Shown piece by piece: positions 1 through 11,095 of a DNA stretch of 64,000 nucleotides (position 1 is the stretch's first letter; every line of letters starts with the position of its first letter). The notes below the pieces were generated by a model that did no database searches, was not told the origin of the DNA, and saw nothing but the letters and a program-made list of their open reading frames with translations. The stretch spans positions 12,526,703 to 12,590,702 of the forward strand of contig NC_084713.1 of NCBI RefSeq assembly GCF_033807575.1, read 5' to 3'. This DNA is from Cydia pomonella (lineage: Eukaryota; Arthropoda; Insecta; Lepidoptera; Tortricidae). Position numbers and translations under genes: made by a program.

Positions 1-83
1 CTTATTATTACTAAATAAGGAAATCCAATCCAAATATGGAGTGAGCACTCTAAGTTTACCTTGGTGCCTATTTTTCTACTTAC

Positions 84-309
84 TTGAAATCTGATATCTG
101 TTGATTCCGTAATCCTGTCACGGTCAAGTTCTTATACTTATAAATCAAGCCTTCTTCATCAAGCGCGAAATCGTATGAAGATATAACTAAAGGATCTAGG
201 GTCACAATATTCCAGGCGGGTATTCCTTTGTGTGTTTTTTCTAGGAATTTTTCGGTAGATTTGCTAAGGCAATCGATGTCATTCGTGCTACATGCCACAG
301 TTATTGATT
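84..309 (-). CDS. JHBP: Exon 2 of a haemolymph juvenile-hormone-binding-protein-like gene (partial gene)
   Basis: This internal exon encodes the N-terminal part of a JHBP/takeout-family protein, secreted carriers of juvenile hormone or related hydrophobic ligands. Seen: an acceptor (TTTCAG, AG at 311-310) and a consensus donor GTAAGT (83-78) flank an open frame. The frame has two cysteines six residues apart (in ACSTNDIDC), then FLEKTHKGIP, LDPLVISS and GLRNQQISDF. The Cys pair matches the N-terminal disulphide of the family, and the GIP...DPL and GL.NQQISDF blocks resemble haemolymph JHBP more than generic takeout proteins. The exon starts with two bases that complete a split codon left by exon 1 and ends with a split codon, so it is internal. 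Downstream exons lie beyond the left edge. No breaks are seen. The assignment to the JHBP family is firm; haemolymph JHBP versus a close paralogue is an inference. Confidence 0.85.
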
Positions 310-663
310 CTGAAATACAGAAGTAAAATAATAATATTATAATCAGATTCTAATATATAATTATACACAACTATACAATATTAGGGTACACAATTTGTTA
401 TGATTTTTTTTTCTATTTAAGCGCCGAAACTACAAAACAAACATACTCTAAAATTTTGTAAATTGAAATATATGATAATTAATGTCTAGAATAAATAACG
501 TAGTGATTAATATCAAAACAAGTGACCTGATTAAACGAGTTATATATTTAATCCCTAAATAAATAAAAAAGTAATATGTTTAGTATGCAAAATGTTAAAT
601 TTTCTAAATCATAAAGTTAACAGATTTTCGTAGAATTGTAATATGGCAATTAGCCACTTTTAG

Positions 664-844
664 TGTTCAGCAGTAACACTTTGGTTTACTGCGACATAAA
701 CGCATATTGCTTGGGTCAGCGACAACATATGTGTATAAATAGACTAACATTGATTAAATAAAGGGAATCATACACTTGAACTTAACTACGACTTGTTTAT
801 CTACCACGCTCCTGCCTCTCCACCCTGACTCTGCCCGAGTAACA
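664..844 (+). repeat. Possible solo-LTR-like segment
   Basis: The segment begins TGTTCAGCAG and ends AGTAACA (TG...CA). It has a TATAAATA box at 734-741 and an AATAAAG signal near 757, the layout of a short LTR. No matching target duplication was found at these limits, so the ends or the identity may be wrong. It could also be an unrelated promoter-like sequence. Confidence 0.3.
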
Positions 845-1020
845 TTCCATCAACGAACTTTTTATATTTCAGAATCACTCATATAGCGAATTAAATATAT
901 TAGTATGAGTTAATTAAATAATGTATGTACGTATGTTTTATAAGACCTCGCCTAGGTCTAATCCATGCAACTATGTACATACTTGGTTTCATGCTTTCCT
1001 TAAAAGTCCATGATTATATA

Positions 1021-1281
1021 TATCATTCATTGACATATATCTAAAGACAAGTCTTACGGGCAATAAGAAGGCCAGGACAACGGTGTCGCGCACACGAATT
1101 CGAGCTAATCGTGCAGTCTAACGCCACAAAGCGATTGGTTGACGAATACGCATCACGCGCGCGATTGGTTGCAACTAGTTGCGTTAGACTGCGCGATTGG
1201 CTTGAATTCGTGAGTGACACCACTGAACTAGTACCATTCTTAGTGCCCGTAAGGCCAGTCCTTAGATATATGTGAATGATA
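1021..1281. repeat. Fold-back MITE, about 260 bp
   Basis: The ends are an imperfect inverted repeat (1021-1062 with 1244-1281; core CATATATCTAA..., TTACGGGCA), and the pairing continues inward (GTGTC...CGAATTC...CAGTCTAACGC with its complement near 1180-1220). There is no coding capacity. It lies in the JHBP-like intron. Confidence 0.75.
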
Positions 1282-1532
1282 ATCATAATCATTTTTATTC
1301 GTAAAACCAACCATTTATACGTCAACATTATGGATATATTTATAACTATTTACATGATATAATTACTATCTGCGCTGAACTACTTTGTAATTTAGGTATT
1401 ATTTATTAAAGTACTCCAGAAGAGTAAATTAGATGGCACTGGCACACTCATAGAATCGGAGTATTAACTACATATTCCAATTTAATAAATATTTGAAATT
1501 TTCTGAGAAGTTTTTTTCGGTCAAACGCTAAG

Positions 1533-1852
1533 CTGCATTTTTTTATGCACCGTGGTAGCTACCTAAAGTCTCATTAGTGAGAAGGATCAAGCTCGTTTAA
1601 AAAGCAATTTTAGATTTCCACTTATATGGTTCAAATTTATGTAACAACTTTAAATTATCTCTGAAAATGTCTACCTGGAATCATCAGTCGTCCTATTACG
1701 AGTACACAAACGTCCTATTATATCTCCGAATGCTGTAACGTGAATTTGAACCGTATATGTAGAATGCTAAAATTGCCTTTTAATCGGGCTTGATCTTTCT
1801 CTCTTATGTTAAATGCGTGAAATGCGGTAGCTACCACGGCGCTTAAAAAAAA
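1533..1852. repeat. Fold-back MITE, about 320 bp
   Basis: Arms of about 115 bases (1533-1650 and 1735-1852) are diverged reverse complements. Both carry CCGTGGTAGCTACC at the outer part, then GATCAAGC, a GCAATTTTAG block and GGTTCAAATT toward the loop. It is non-coding and lies within the JHBP-like intron. Confidence 0.75.
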
Positions 1853-1915
1853 ACAATGACTGCAGGAAACGTCCAATTTCACATAAAATTCTCGATAAGT
1901 TGACATTTCCTGTAG

Positions 1916-2066
1916 TAATGCAGTCGACTGCAGCAGTATTGCAGCGTGACTATACTGCCGACTGCATTACTGCTGCAAATATCAAATATGATGTCGCTGC
2001 CCGGATTTTTAATATTTGCGGCAGAGATGCAGTCGGCAGTGATAGCAGTAGTGCAGTTGCGGACGG
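1916..2066. repeat. Palindromic repeat with CTGCCGACTGCAT arms
   Basis: Arms 1954-1982 and 2012-2040 are near-perfect reverse complements (ACTGCCGACTGCAT...CAAATAT). CAG/CTG-rich flanks extend the pairing less exactly on both sides. It is non-coding; open frames here are by-products of the palindrome. Confidence 0.65.
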
Positions 2067-2289
2067 AATCCAATCATCACTTATATTTAAAACATTAATT
2101 AGAACAAAGTTCCATTTCTTTTGTTATGTCAAGTTTTGAACACTATTTGTTTCAATTTCACTACCATTTTTTTCTTTTTTGTTGTGTCGCTCGGAATTAA
2201 AAAAAATGACTACCTAAATAATTAAACCATCATCTTATTTCAAAGACAATCATATTTAAAATGATTTGTTCTAAAATTCTAGGTCGTAC

Positions 2290-2350
2290 CGTCACTTGAT
2301 AATACACTTCCAAAAAACATAAGCAACATTAACACTGCAAACACTGCCAT
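2290..2350 (-). CDS. JHBP: Exon 1 (start codon and signal peptide) of the JHBP-like gene
   Basis: A 61-base coding exon begins with ATG at 2350-2348. It encodes a classic signal peptide: Met, a hydrophobic core rich in Leu, Met, Phe and Val, then small residues (GSVLSSD). It ends in one unpaired G before a GTACGA donor at 2289. That phase fits exon 2, which begins with AA; the joined codon is GAA (Glu). The joined reading then runs from the signal peptide into the conserved ESITVACS region as in secreted JHBPs. The intron between the exons is about 1.98 kb (2289 to 310). Support comes from phase, hydrophobicity and the correctly spaced promoter upstream. The donor is weaker than consensus, so RNA evidence would be decisive. 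Confidence 0.75.
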
Positions 2351-2397
2351 TATGAAATTATAATAATACTTTCAAGTAATCCAATGGATCGCAAGCC

Positions 2398-2430
2398 ACT
2401 GCCCGAACAGAAGTATTACACGGCTTTATA
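2398..2430 (-). promoter_or_regulatory. Core promoter of the JHBP-like gene: TATA box and initiator
   Basis: On the minus strand a TATAAA box lies at 2430-2425, and an arthropod-type initiator GCAGT at 2402-2398 puts the likely start A/G about 30 bases downstream, the standard spacing. This leaves a 5' UTR of about 50 bases before the ATG at 2350. It is inferred from motif and spacing only. Confidence 0.55.
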
Positions 2431-2484
2431 ACAGCCGGGGTTATCAGTTTAGATAATACCGGGCGCTAGTCCCGATCATTTACG

Positions 2485-2799
2485 AGGAAAGGGGACGAAC
2501 GTCGTTTGTATGGAAAAGTCCATACAAATGTAGTCCCCACTTTCATCCTTGGGTATTGATATTAGGTATAGATGATATGGGATATGCCCCTTCGTTTCAT
2601 TTTTTGAGTTTTCGATTCGCGAAAAACAAATTACATACTAATTTCTAAGCACCTTACGTAACCAAACTCTTAATTAATTAAAAAATCAAACTGAGCTATG
2701 GTCAATATTCAGTATGCTGTGTAAAAAAATTTACAATACACAGGAAGGAAAATGGGTACTATGTTTATATGGAGAAACGGTCGTCCGCTATCATCTTAA
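2485..2799. repeat. Member of the TTAA-bounded repeat family, left end incomplete
   Basis: The left part (GAGGAAAGGGGACG..., AGTCCCCACTTTCATCC) and the right part (GGAAAATGGG...ACGGTCGTCCGCTATCATCTTAA) match the terminal regions of the elements at 39479-40140 and 63454-63506. Right TTAA is at 2796-2799. No left TTAA is visible. Confidence 0.55.
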
Positions 2800-3118
2800 C
2801 CCTTTAACCGCGAAAGACGTCAACTGACGCGCGCGGCCTCAGCCCAATATCAGCCTTCGTGCATTCCGACAAGGTTCACGATGACGCGCCGCACACGATA
2901 GACGTGCCGTTCCAAAGGTTCAAAGACTGCTAATGTTTTTCAGTTCGTTCATTGAATATTTATTGGCCGAAAAGTATGAAACATTAAACTTATTGTTTTA
3001 AAGACTTTTTTTAATTAACAAATTACAAAATGTGCATTCCAATGTTCATATAAGTAAGTATCACGAGTTAACTCTACATTAGTCGAATTTGTTCCTTTAC
3101 ACGTGAAGCTTGGTTACA

Positions 3119-3222
3119 ATAATTTTTTTATGGTAGAGGAGGCAAACGAGCAGACGGATCACCTGATGGTAAGCGATTACCGCCGCCCATGGACACCTGC
3201 AACACCAGAGGGGTTGTAAGTC
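3119..3222 (+). repeat. Lepidopteran dispersed repeat (GGCAAACGAGCAGACGG type)
   Basis: The stretch contains GGCAAACGAGCAGACGG, CACCTGATGGTAAGCGAT and CCGCCGCCCATGGACACC in order, a unit I know as highly repeated in lepidopteran genomes (SINE-like). A second copy is on the opposite strand at 42527-42610. The family name is not assigned. Confidence 0.7.
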
Positions 3223-3289
3223 TTTTCTTGAAGGTTTGAAGGTTTGATCTACATATATTACATCAGTATCCGAGTATATTATATCAATG

Positions 3290-3680
3290 TTCACAGCTGA
3301 ACATACGCATCACCACAAAACGATCCTGCAGCGCACAACACGCATCCACCAACTCCCAGCATCCCAGCAACTCTTACGAGGTTGTCCGATCATTTTTTTA
3401 AGGGCCACCGTGTGGAGCGCTTCGTTTCTCCGTGTTTACCACTCAACTTCTCTCACCGGCACCGGTGCCTTTCTTCGGACTATATGGGCAGCCCAATGTC
3501 ACTTTGCAGCCAACAGGCAGACTTTCAAGCTATGTCCATTACCAAAGTGTTTCTGCGAAACTTCTCATTTTTAAATCCATCCCACGCAGAAACTCCAAGA
3601 ATATCTCGTTCCATTACACATTGAGTGACTCTGAACCACCTTGTAGGTCCCAGTGTGAGCGATCAAGTTTTACGAACATA
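3290..3680 (-). pseudogene. Degraded C-terminus of a non-LTR retrotransposon ORF2
   Basis: Read on the minus strand with frame changes, the segment gives ERDILGVSAWDGFKNEKFRR, then MDIA, then TRWPLKKM..., then AGSWWMRV. These resemble the order ERxMLGVSLRDxIRNExIRRRT, DIA, RPPTRW, AGxxWxxxAQDR at the C-terminus of RT proteins in RTE-like LINEs. Stops and frameshifts are frequent, so it is a dead fragment. Plus-strand open frames over the same bases are shadows. The identification rests on pattern recall and could be confirmed by a translated search. Confidence 0.5.
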
Positions 3681-3780
3681 TTCGGGCATATGAGTCTTAA
3701 GTTTACACGTGTAAGTCTCGATAGTGATAAAATTATATTAGATCTCCAGGCTGTTTACCAATGTGGTCCAATGTAATTAA

Positions 3781-4389
3781 TTTGTGGTTTTATTACTATT
3801 TACTAACGGTTTGCCCTCGATAGATGTTTAATGGGTGGCATTCACTCTCCAGGACAAAGTTCGGCGGTTTCCCCTTTGAAAGGTACTTAAAGTTAAGTTT
3901 CAATTTTCCTTAAAGAAAAAGATTTTACGTATGGTGTGACTTATGGTTTTCCAGTGATTTTACGATAGTAATCATTAGTTATATAAGCACTTCCACTCGT
4001 TAGGTCAAATAATAATATTAACTCATGTATATATTGCTGCACCTACCGATAAACCAGACATGCAAAACAGGATAAATACTGTCCAAGACATTAAGTGACC
4101 CTTCTATCAGTGTCCGATAATGATAAGTAAGCCAAACAATTGTGTCAGTCAGGCGCATATTCAGAAACTTGAAATGCAAATACTAAAAGCCCGTAGAAAC
4201 CTATTAATAAATTTAAAACTACATTATGGATTTCATAACAGGCCTGTGGAAAAACTCCGAGAAGAACCCTTGATCCTTGGATGTACCTTAATGTTACGTA
4301 GGTGTCCGTTTTTTATGTGGAGTAATTTTGTTTTTATATCAGATAGTCTTTGTGAAACCGTATTTCAGAATTATTTCCCTTAAAGTTTA
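3781..4389. other. No gene recognised
   Basis: AT-rich sequence. One open frame of 87 codons (4120-4383, +) shows no family motif and no good splice context. I see nothing else supportable. Confidence 0.4.
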
Positions 4390-4545
4390 GTTTTTGTCGC
4401 AAGTGTGATGAAAAACATTGTGTGTAACTCCGGGGGTAAGAATATTGCAAATTTGGGTCTTTAATTCCCTCCAGCATGCGGCTGTTGGGAATTACCACCC
4501 TCGTTTCCAAAATTTCACTCACCCTCTTTGCACAATGTACTATTA
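4390..4545. repeat. Dispersed repeat, copy 1 (GGGRGTAAGAATATTGCAAA type)
   Basis: GGGGGTAAGAATATTGCAAA, GTCTTTAAT, CTCCAGC and CACAATGTACT occur in the same order and spacing as at 29045-29235. The two copies are diverged. It is non-coding. Confidence 0.6.
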
Positions 4546-5245
4546 AATTAAATCTATTATATGATAAAATCATTAAACTATTCTCATTATTGTGAAAAAA
4601 ACATTCATACAAGCTTCGTCGATCTAGATTAAAGTGAACACCAAACTTTCCAGGACAAACTTAGCTACAAAGCAACATTTATTACCTATTATATTTAGTC
4701 CTGAAACAATAACGTTCAATAACACGAACTATTGTTGCGCCAAGTGGAGGTAATAAACGTTTATTTGATACGTAAAGTTTTTGCAACAGTTATATCAAGT
4801 AGGTATAATTACGACCCATATCCTAAATTTCAGAGATAATCTAAAATCGCTCTTACGCCTTAAGAACTTAAGCTGTATTTTTAATTGATTGGGGTTCCTA
4901 TTTGTAATCAAGTTCTTATCTGGGTTGTCCAATTTCTAATCCAACACAGGCGACTCAAGGGCTCCATCGGCCGATATAATTGCACTCTTATTACCGAACT
5001 CGAGATCAAGTGTACACTAAACGTGGTCACGTGCACGACGAGTGCACGTCCTTCTCAGTTGGTGTTCCGCCTTTATCCGGAATTTTACTGTCCGAATTTC
5101 ACTTGCCAACCATATTTTCGTAGATGATTTACTTTGGCAACCAACATTCAGCAAATTTTCATTATGATTACTTTTTACCTACTAGCTTAACCTATGGTTT
5201 CATCGTTGTAAGTACCTACTCGTTAAGAACTTCTAGCTTAAATGT

Positions 5246-5757
5246 ATCCCATCAAAAACATTTTCGTGTAAAATGTTGCCAAGACGAGACCATAAGGCTC
5301 GCACTGTCAAAAAGTTATCAGATCTCATTTAACCTCCTAAGACCCTGAGTATTTTTTTTGTACATATTCCAAAATCTATTTTGAACTTTAATTATGTATT
5401 TAAGGGTTCCAAATTCAAAAACAAAACAATTGCTTCTGGGTCTCAGGAGGCTATAGCCAAGCCTCTAACTCTGCAACCCCTGACTTCAAAAACTCTATAC
5501 CTTAGTCAAAATATATGGCTTGGCCGTTTCGCATGGGCGTAAGGTAAAAAGTGATTCACTACTCATGATTTTTTATTATACAATACTTCTTGTAATAACG
5601 AAACAGCCAAACGACATATTTTGCCTAAGGTGTAGAGTTTGTGAAGTTAGGGCTTGTATAGTTAGAAGCTTGGGTCTAGAAGATATCTGATAACTTTATG
5701 ACAGCCTTATGGTTTCGTCTTGGAATTTTTTTACATGAAAACGGTTTTGATGGGATT
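5246..5757. repeat. Large fold-back MITE with a second MITE nested in its left arm
   Basis: Outer arms pair from TCCCATCAAAA at 5246 with TTTGATGGGA at 5757. They continue through CCAAGACGARACCATAAGGCT, AGTTATCAGAT and CTCTAACT to the loop near 5530-5580. The left arm is longer because it holds an insertion at 5333-5450. Confidence 0.75.
5333..5450. repeat. MITE nested in the 5246-5757 element
   Basis: Its ends are CCTCCTAAGACCC and GGGTCTCAGGAGG (inverted repeat). It interrupts only one arm of the host element; the right arm reads through the equivalent position without it. Confidence 0.7.
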
Positions 5758-5775
5758 TCACTTATTTTAATAAGG

Positions 5776-6190
5776 TGCTTATGACAATCTTTCATCCCCT
5801 AATTTTAAGGGTTGAGGGTGATTTACTATTAAAAATCATATTTTTAATTCCCTATACAAACTTCACCCCCCTTTTCCTCCTAACACCATTTTCATTCCCC
5901 TTTTCCTCCTTACGCAGTGATTTTGGGGTTGAAAACTATTCTTTATCCTTCCCCATAACAAAAACTATCTACGTACCAAATTTCAACTAAATCGGTTCAG
6001 CGGTTATTGATTCGACATACAAAATTCCACCCCCCTTATCACCCCGTAAGGGGCAAAAAAAATTTAAGTTTTTGATTTTATTTTGTTGTTTGTGTACTAT
6101 AATACTATCCTACATACCAAATGTCAGCTTCCTAGGACTTCAGGAAGTACCCTAAGGGTTTTGATGATCATCAGTGGGTGAGAGAATTGA
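5776..6190 (+). repeat. Dispersed lepidopteran repeat with CACCCCCCTT blocks
   Basis: The sequence has repeated ACCCCCCTT/TTCCCC tracts, 'TACCAAATTTCAACTAAATCGG' type phrasing split over 5980-6000, and CATACCAAATGTCAGCTTCC at 6113-6132. Such stretches recur in lepidopteran repeats. No intact coding frame is present. Confidence 0.45.
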
Positions 6191-6600
6191 AAATTGTTAT
6201 GCTTAATAAGTTCACTATTAACATTATATCCTACTGTAATCTAGTTTGTAAGCGATTTGGTGTACCTGTTAGCTTATAAATGTCTAATAAATAAACAAAT
6301 TAAATAACTATTTAAATTAAATTAAATATCCCGAGAATTATGTTTATCTGGTATGAGTATGGTATAGAGTTATCTGGGATAACGATCGGATAAGAAAAGT
6401 TTTGTTGCATGATTTCTCACCCGCTATTTTAGCAGCAAAAGCGACCTACTTTTAATACTCGTACTAAGTAGTATTGGCTTTGTGTCACCTTGGTGCATTG
6501 TGGGGAAGCTAAAAGCGATAACAGCGTAAAAATTATTAAAATAATTGTGGATATGGACTTTTTATAATTTTATTTAACTTGGAGAGTTTACTTATTTATT

Positions 6601-6665
6601 TAGGGTTCCGTACCAAAAAGGTACAAAAAGAACCCTTATTTTAATATTGCCATACTTTGAGAGCC
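6601..6665 (+). repeat. Terminal fragment of an AGGGTTCCGTACC repeat
   Basis: TTAGGGTTCCGTACCAAAAA is the reverse complement type of the ACGGAACCCTAAAAA ends at 13507, 21967 and 33204, so these are probably opposite termini of one family. Confidence 0.5.
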
Positions 6666-6975
6666 TAATTAAAATCTTTCCGTTTTACTTTAGGTGACGC
6701 AGACCAAGTAAACGATGTTATCGGTGACAGAATGCGATTTTATCAAGAAAATAACAAGTTGATATATAATAATTAACAAAATTAGGTTTATTGTATATTA
6801 TGACTTAACTAAGCTAAGAGCGAACCCGATCACGTGAGTAATTATTAGCTTTAAATAAACTCTTCAAACATGCTTACAACGATTTTTTTCGGAGATAGGA
6901 GGAAAATTATACACAATCCATCACGTAATTTGTCGAGGAAAATTACATTGATAAGGTTAATGCGGGGAAGACTGA

Positions 6976-7100
6976 CGGCTGTAGCATGGTCGGCGTTTTA
7001 TCACCTGTCGCGTCATACGTCACTTTCGCACTTACATACTTGCTATAACGTGACAAGTATGGTGACAGGCGATAATAATGCGACCATGTTACCACCGCAG
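6976..7100. repeat. Palindromic MITE, GTAGCATGGTCG family, copy 1
   Basis: Inverted repeat with GTAGCATGGTCG...ATCACCTGTC on the left and GACAGGCGAT...CGACCATGTTAC on the right, with ACTTTCGCACTTACATACT in the middle. A second copy is at 34719-34838. Confidence 0.7.
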
Positions 7101-7188
7101 CGTATAAATTGTTTTCCAGAGACCACCGTCGTAGGGCAAGAACTCTGGTTTTTGTAAAATTCGTGTATTCAGCTGTACAGAAAAGATA

Positions 7189-7219
7189 CCCCCCCCCCCC
7201 CCACCCCCCCCCCCCCCCC
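7189..7219 (+). repeat. Near-pure poly-C tract
   Basis: 31 bases of C with a single A at 7203. It is a slippage-prone homopolymer whose length should be treated as uncertain. Confidence 0.9.
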
Positions 7220-7639
7220 TACACGGAAAATACAATACAATTGCCCAGTGATGCACTTGTGCTCCGGTGCAGCTGCTAACAGTGTACTCGGTATAGTGGC
7301 ACCTTTAAACAACATTTACTCACCTAACGAAACAACAACAAAAACAGAACATAAGCACGGATATTAGTTATCGTGTGGAGGTTATACTGAAGTTCATTGC
7401 ACCGGACCAAAAGCTGTGGAGCTAAGCAGTATTGATGAGAGCCATAAAGATATCATAACGGAAACCCTCAATGAAACAACAATCAAGTTTATGAAAAACA
7501 TGACAACGAGGATATCGGTTTTGGCTGCAGTGATAGAATATAATCTGAATACATGAACACAGCAGGTACGTATCATAGTTACACTCCGAATAGATATTGC
7601 ATCACCAAATCTGCGCCTTGTCAAGAAGGGCTATGGTAC

Positions 7640-7692
7640 ACAACCACTGGATCGCTAGCCCAGTGCTCTGCCATCTGAGCTACCAAGACCTT
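7640..7692 (-). repeat. tRNA-like SINE head
   Basis: The minus strand reads GTCTTGGTAGCTCAGATGGC, AGAGCACTGGGCTAGCGATC and CAGTGG. This is a D-arm with an A-box-like TAGCTCAGATGG and an anticodon-arm-like stem. The T-arm/B box does not follow cleanly, so this is a SINE or pseudo-tRNA remnant rather than a tRNA gene. Confidence 0.5.
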
Positions 7693-7719
7693 ATCCAATT
7701 CAGTGAATATTTCCACCAT

Positions 7720-10700
7720 ATATGAGCCTTAGGGAGGCCCTAGCGACATTTCCGTACTTCTCATTCCCAAAAGACTACCGGAGTTCCAAGTCATATTGGA
7801 AATTGACCAGTAATGATGCTTTGTCCCATCCTAAATTAGCCCATGACAGTGAATTTTTCCACTTTTAATTTATTACTAAGCTTAATAGCATCGCTCGCAG
7901 ACGTTTCTGCTTGATGCAAAATTAATTTAGAAAATGGTTTTATTTTGTACACTTCCTAGTTATTTACTTTAAATGCGTAAATTCACATAGCAAACATGCT
8001 TATATGATGATGATGAAATCCTGTTATCCCTAATTAGGGACATATGGCTCGCAGAAGAGTTTTTCATTTGGCACAATCCTGAGCGGCTACTTCCAGCTAT
8101 TTCCGGCACAGTCCAGTTGAGCCAGCCACCTTCTTAACTGATCGCCTCCATGTGATACAAGGCCGCCCTGAAAACTACCTGAAACACTTATATAGGGTGA
8201 TTTTAAAAAGGACGCATTTCTTTAAGAAAGTAATCGAGCGTCAAAAATTAAAATAGTGATGGTATATTTTAAGATTTATATTATTTTAGAATTGCCGTCG
8301 AAATATTAACAAATCTCTACTTCTCTAAATATTTCGTAAAAATGTAGCGCTGTTATGTGTAGTTAAAAATTATGTTGATTGTTGTACCGAAATTAACTCT
8401 ACTACTAGCTTCTAAAGGAATACTTTGATTTTAGAATACTCCTGTATAATACTTGCTGTGTTTTTTTTTAAATGAGAATATGATTAAAATATTAATAAAA
8501 TCAAACCTTAGAACTTTTTTGTCAATCATGGGAAACCCTCATGCGTATGAGAATATCATATTTGAATATGAGAATATAAGAATATCATACAATGCATTAA
8601 CTTTCTTTGTACTGCTTTTATCCTACCCTGTCAGAAATATATATTATAGAAGCTATGCTTGTGCCGTTATACGATACGCGCCACCAGCATGTGCATCCGA
8701 GGCACGCGCCACCGCTTTAAGTCCGCTGTCAGGTGGCTAGGGTTCGACGACGGTGCTGTCTTTCCTCAAAGGATTGAAATCCCCCTTTCTACCCAAACAT
8801 TTTTTAATTTGGATTAAACCTTATTGATTATAATGTAAAATTGATGCTAATGAAAACAAATTATTATTATTATGCAATGCTTATATTTTATGCTAAATGT
8901 AAACAATGGATTTATTTTTACTATTATATTCATAACAGGCGGTTACTTCTTTTCCCTTTTTCAAGGATACACACACGTTGTGGGACAAGGACAAGTAATG
9001 CAGCAACTTACATAATGTATAAAACATAATTTCTGTAGCTTGACTATAAATAAAGTATGTAATTGAATAAACATTTATTACTTAAAACTATACAGAACTA
9101 GATAACCAATGTTTGAGAGCGTGTTTACATTCACATTCGATGTTCGATAGATCTTTATCCAGTTAAAATGCATCTTGAGACTTTTGTTCTCAAGAATTTC
9201 TCCAATCTCATTGGTCATTACTTATAGTGAAACTTTTATGAAGTTCAAACTTTATCGCATTTAATCTGTCCCCAAAATCATCCAACAACCTGTTTACAAT
9301 TTGCACTTCACTTGCATCATCCTAATAAAGTCAGGGTCTGATGAATTTGATTAGTTTATCAGACCCTAACCTGCTTTACAAGGCGACGTGACCTGCATAT
9401 TTAAGAAAAGCTTTTACGAGAACTCGGCTTTGTCTTGGTGATTTATATCGGGACCGGAGGTGAGAATAGGGTCGTTGTTTATCTGAAATGGCCCACAGTT
9501 GTGATACAGATGTTTTGCACGCGATGCAAAAAGCCTACTGTCGCTTGCATTGAGCATAAAAGAAAACACTTGGCAGTGACCATATGTAATCCAACAACAT
9601 AAATAATTCCCTTATTCAGACCATATAAACTTGTCCTTACTGGTTAATCTTACTTACATATAATAAAATTTGACAGGTATTTTAACCCTTTACCGCATAA
9701 GAAGCCATATATGGCGGATAATATATTCAACTCTATTGACAGCAAGTTCAAATTTAAACAAATATTTTTTATGTAGTAAACTTTAATAGTAAACTTTCCC
9801 AGAATGGAAACGACAACATAAAGACTAACCTAACCTAAACTGTAATTTTTAAGTTTGCGAATGCTAACTTGCCCTCTTTTCTCGTTTTAGACCCAGTGTG
9901 AATGTGGATATTTAAAAGATCGATAACTAAACGACATGTCAAAATTAACGTTTATTTCGATTCCGCTGTGATCCCAATAGGATCTATCTACGATATTTCT
10001 AACGTCAAAGTGACATTGGTTGCCCGAATCGAGCTGCTTCTGTCAATTATACGACATACAAACGATATCTAAATGAGAACTTATCTAAACCAGAACTTAT
10101 CGTTATCGTATCTCATTCTTTGAATCGGGCCGTTAGAATCATCTGCCTGTGAATCTCGACGTGATACAACTTATAAATTTTAGATTAGGATTACATATTC
10201 AAAGTTCGAATTTTCCTTTGAGTAACATGGTCGTGTCCAGTCGCGTCTTTTTCTATCCACAAACAAAACCGACAACTAAGAGTAAAAGAGTTAGTAATAC
10301 GACCCCGTTTGTCAGTTTGATTTGCGGGTAAGTGCTAACATTTGCATCACTGTTTCGGAGGCATCATTAAAGCACTGCATTACCGCACATTACCCTACCG
10401 AATTTACCAACAATTTCATGTTTCCCTTTGATTCCTGCCAAAATGCTGCGTTCGTGAGTTTGGAAATTTCGACGACGTATTACGGCAATATATATTCACA
10501 GTGTACCTGTAATCATTAGTGTCGAATTGGTGTAACCTCGTAGCATTTATGAACAAATTACGTTTGAAATTAAAATAGGATCCTGTATGTGACTGTGTCT
10601 GCCTGTGACTCTAAATGTAGGACTCAGTTGTGTTTTCAGATAACGACTTCGTATTATTAGATTGCCTAATTAGAAATGAAGTAATTAACAAAGAACGAAA

Positions 10701-10985
10701 AAATACCGTTTTCGTTCCCATACAAAAAATACCTGTTTCCGATCCCTGCCACGTACAAAGTCTAAATTATCTAGACACGCGGTAGCGTGTCCAGCCAAGT
10801 TCAAAGAAAAAGGAACTGGCGACGCAACCGTGTGTAATATTACACGAACCATTTGGAGCTACTTTTGACCCCTTCACAACTTGAAACCTATTTAACCTAC
10901 TTTACTTTACTAATTTCATGTGAAATTTGGCACAGTTATTCAAAACCCTGAGCTTGTCTAAAATACAAAATTTCATAGACGTAGC
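7720..10985. other. No gene recognised
   Basis: Mostly AT-rich unique-looking sequence. Open frames at 8453-8740, 10149-10331 and 10322-10519 (+) carry no family motif I recognise. A GC-richer patch lies at 8676-8760. I see no supportable exon, although short host exons could be missed. Confidence 0.4.
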
Positions 10986-10994
10986 TCAATCAGT

Positions 10995-11095
10995 TATTGA
11001 TATATTTATTTATTTAATCTTTATTGCACAAAAGAAAACCTTATAGTACAAAAGGCGGACTTAATGCCATGAGGCATTCTCTACCAGTCAACTTT
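10995..11095 (-). repeat. Non-LTR retrotransposon 3' end
   Basis: On the plus strand ATTTATTTAATCTTTATTGCAC is followed by a GGCGGACTTAATGCC...GGCATTCTCTACCAG hairpin. It has the same plan as 16373-16520: an AATAAAG-containing tail and a conserved 3' UTR hairpin on the minus strand. Confidence 0.6.

Larger units (their letters stand above)
310..2289 (-). other. Intron 1 of the JHBP-like gene, carrying several repeats
   Basis: This is the sequence between the matched donor and acceptor of the JHBP-like exons. It holds an LTR-like segment (664-844) and three inverted-repeat elements (1021-1281, 1533-1852, about 1916-2066). No other coding signal was seen in it. Confidence 0.65.

Noticed and set aside
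3287..3776. Plus-strand open frames as protein genes
   Set aside because: The minus strand over the same bases matches a degraded LINE C-terminus; the plus frames show no motif.
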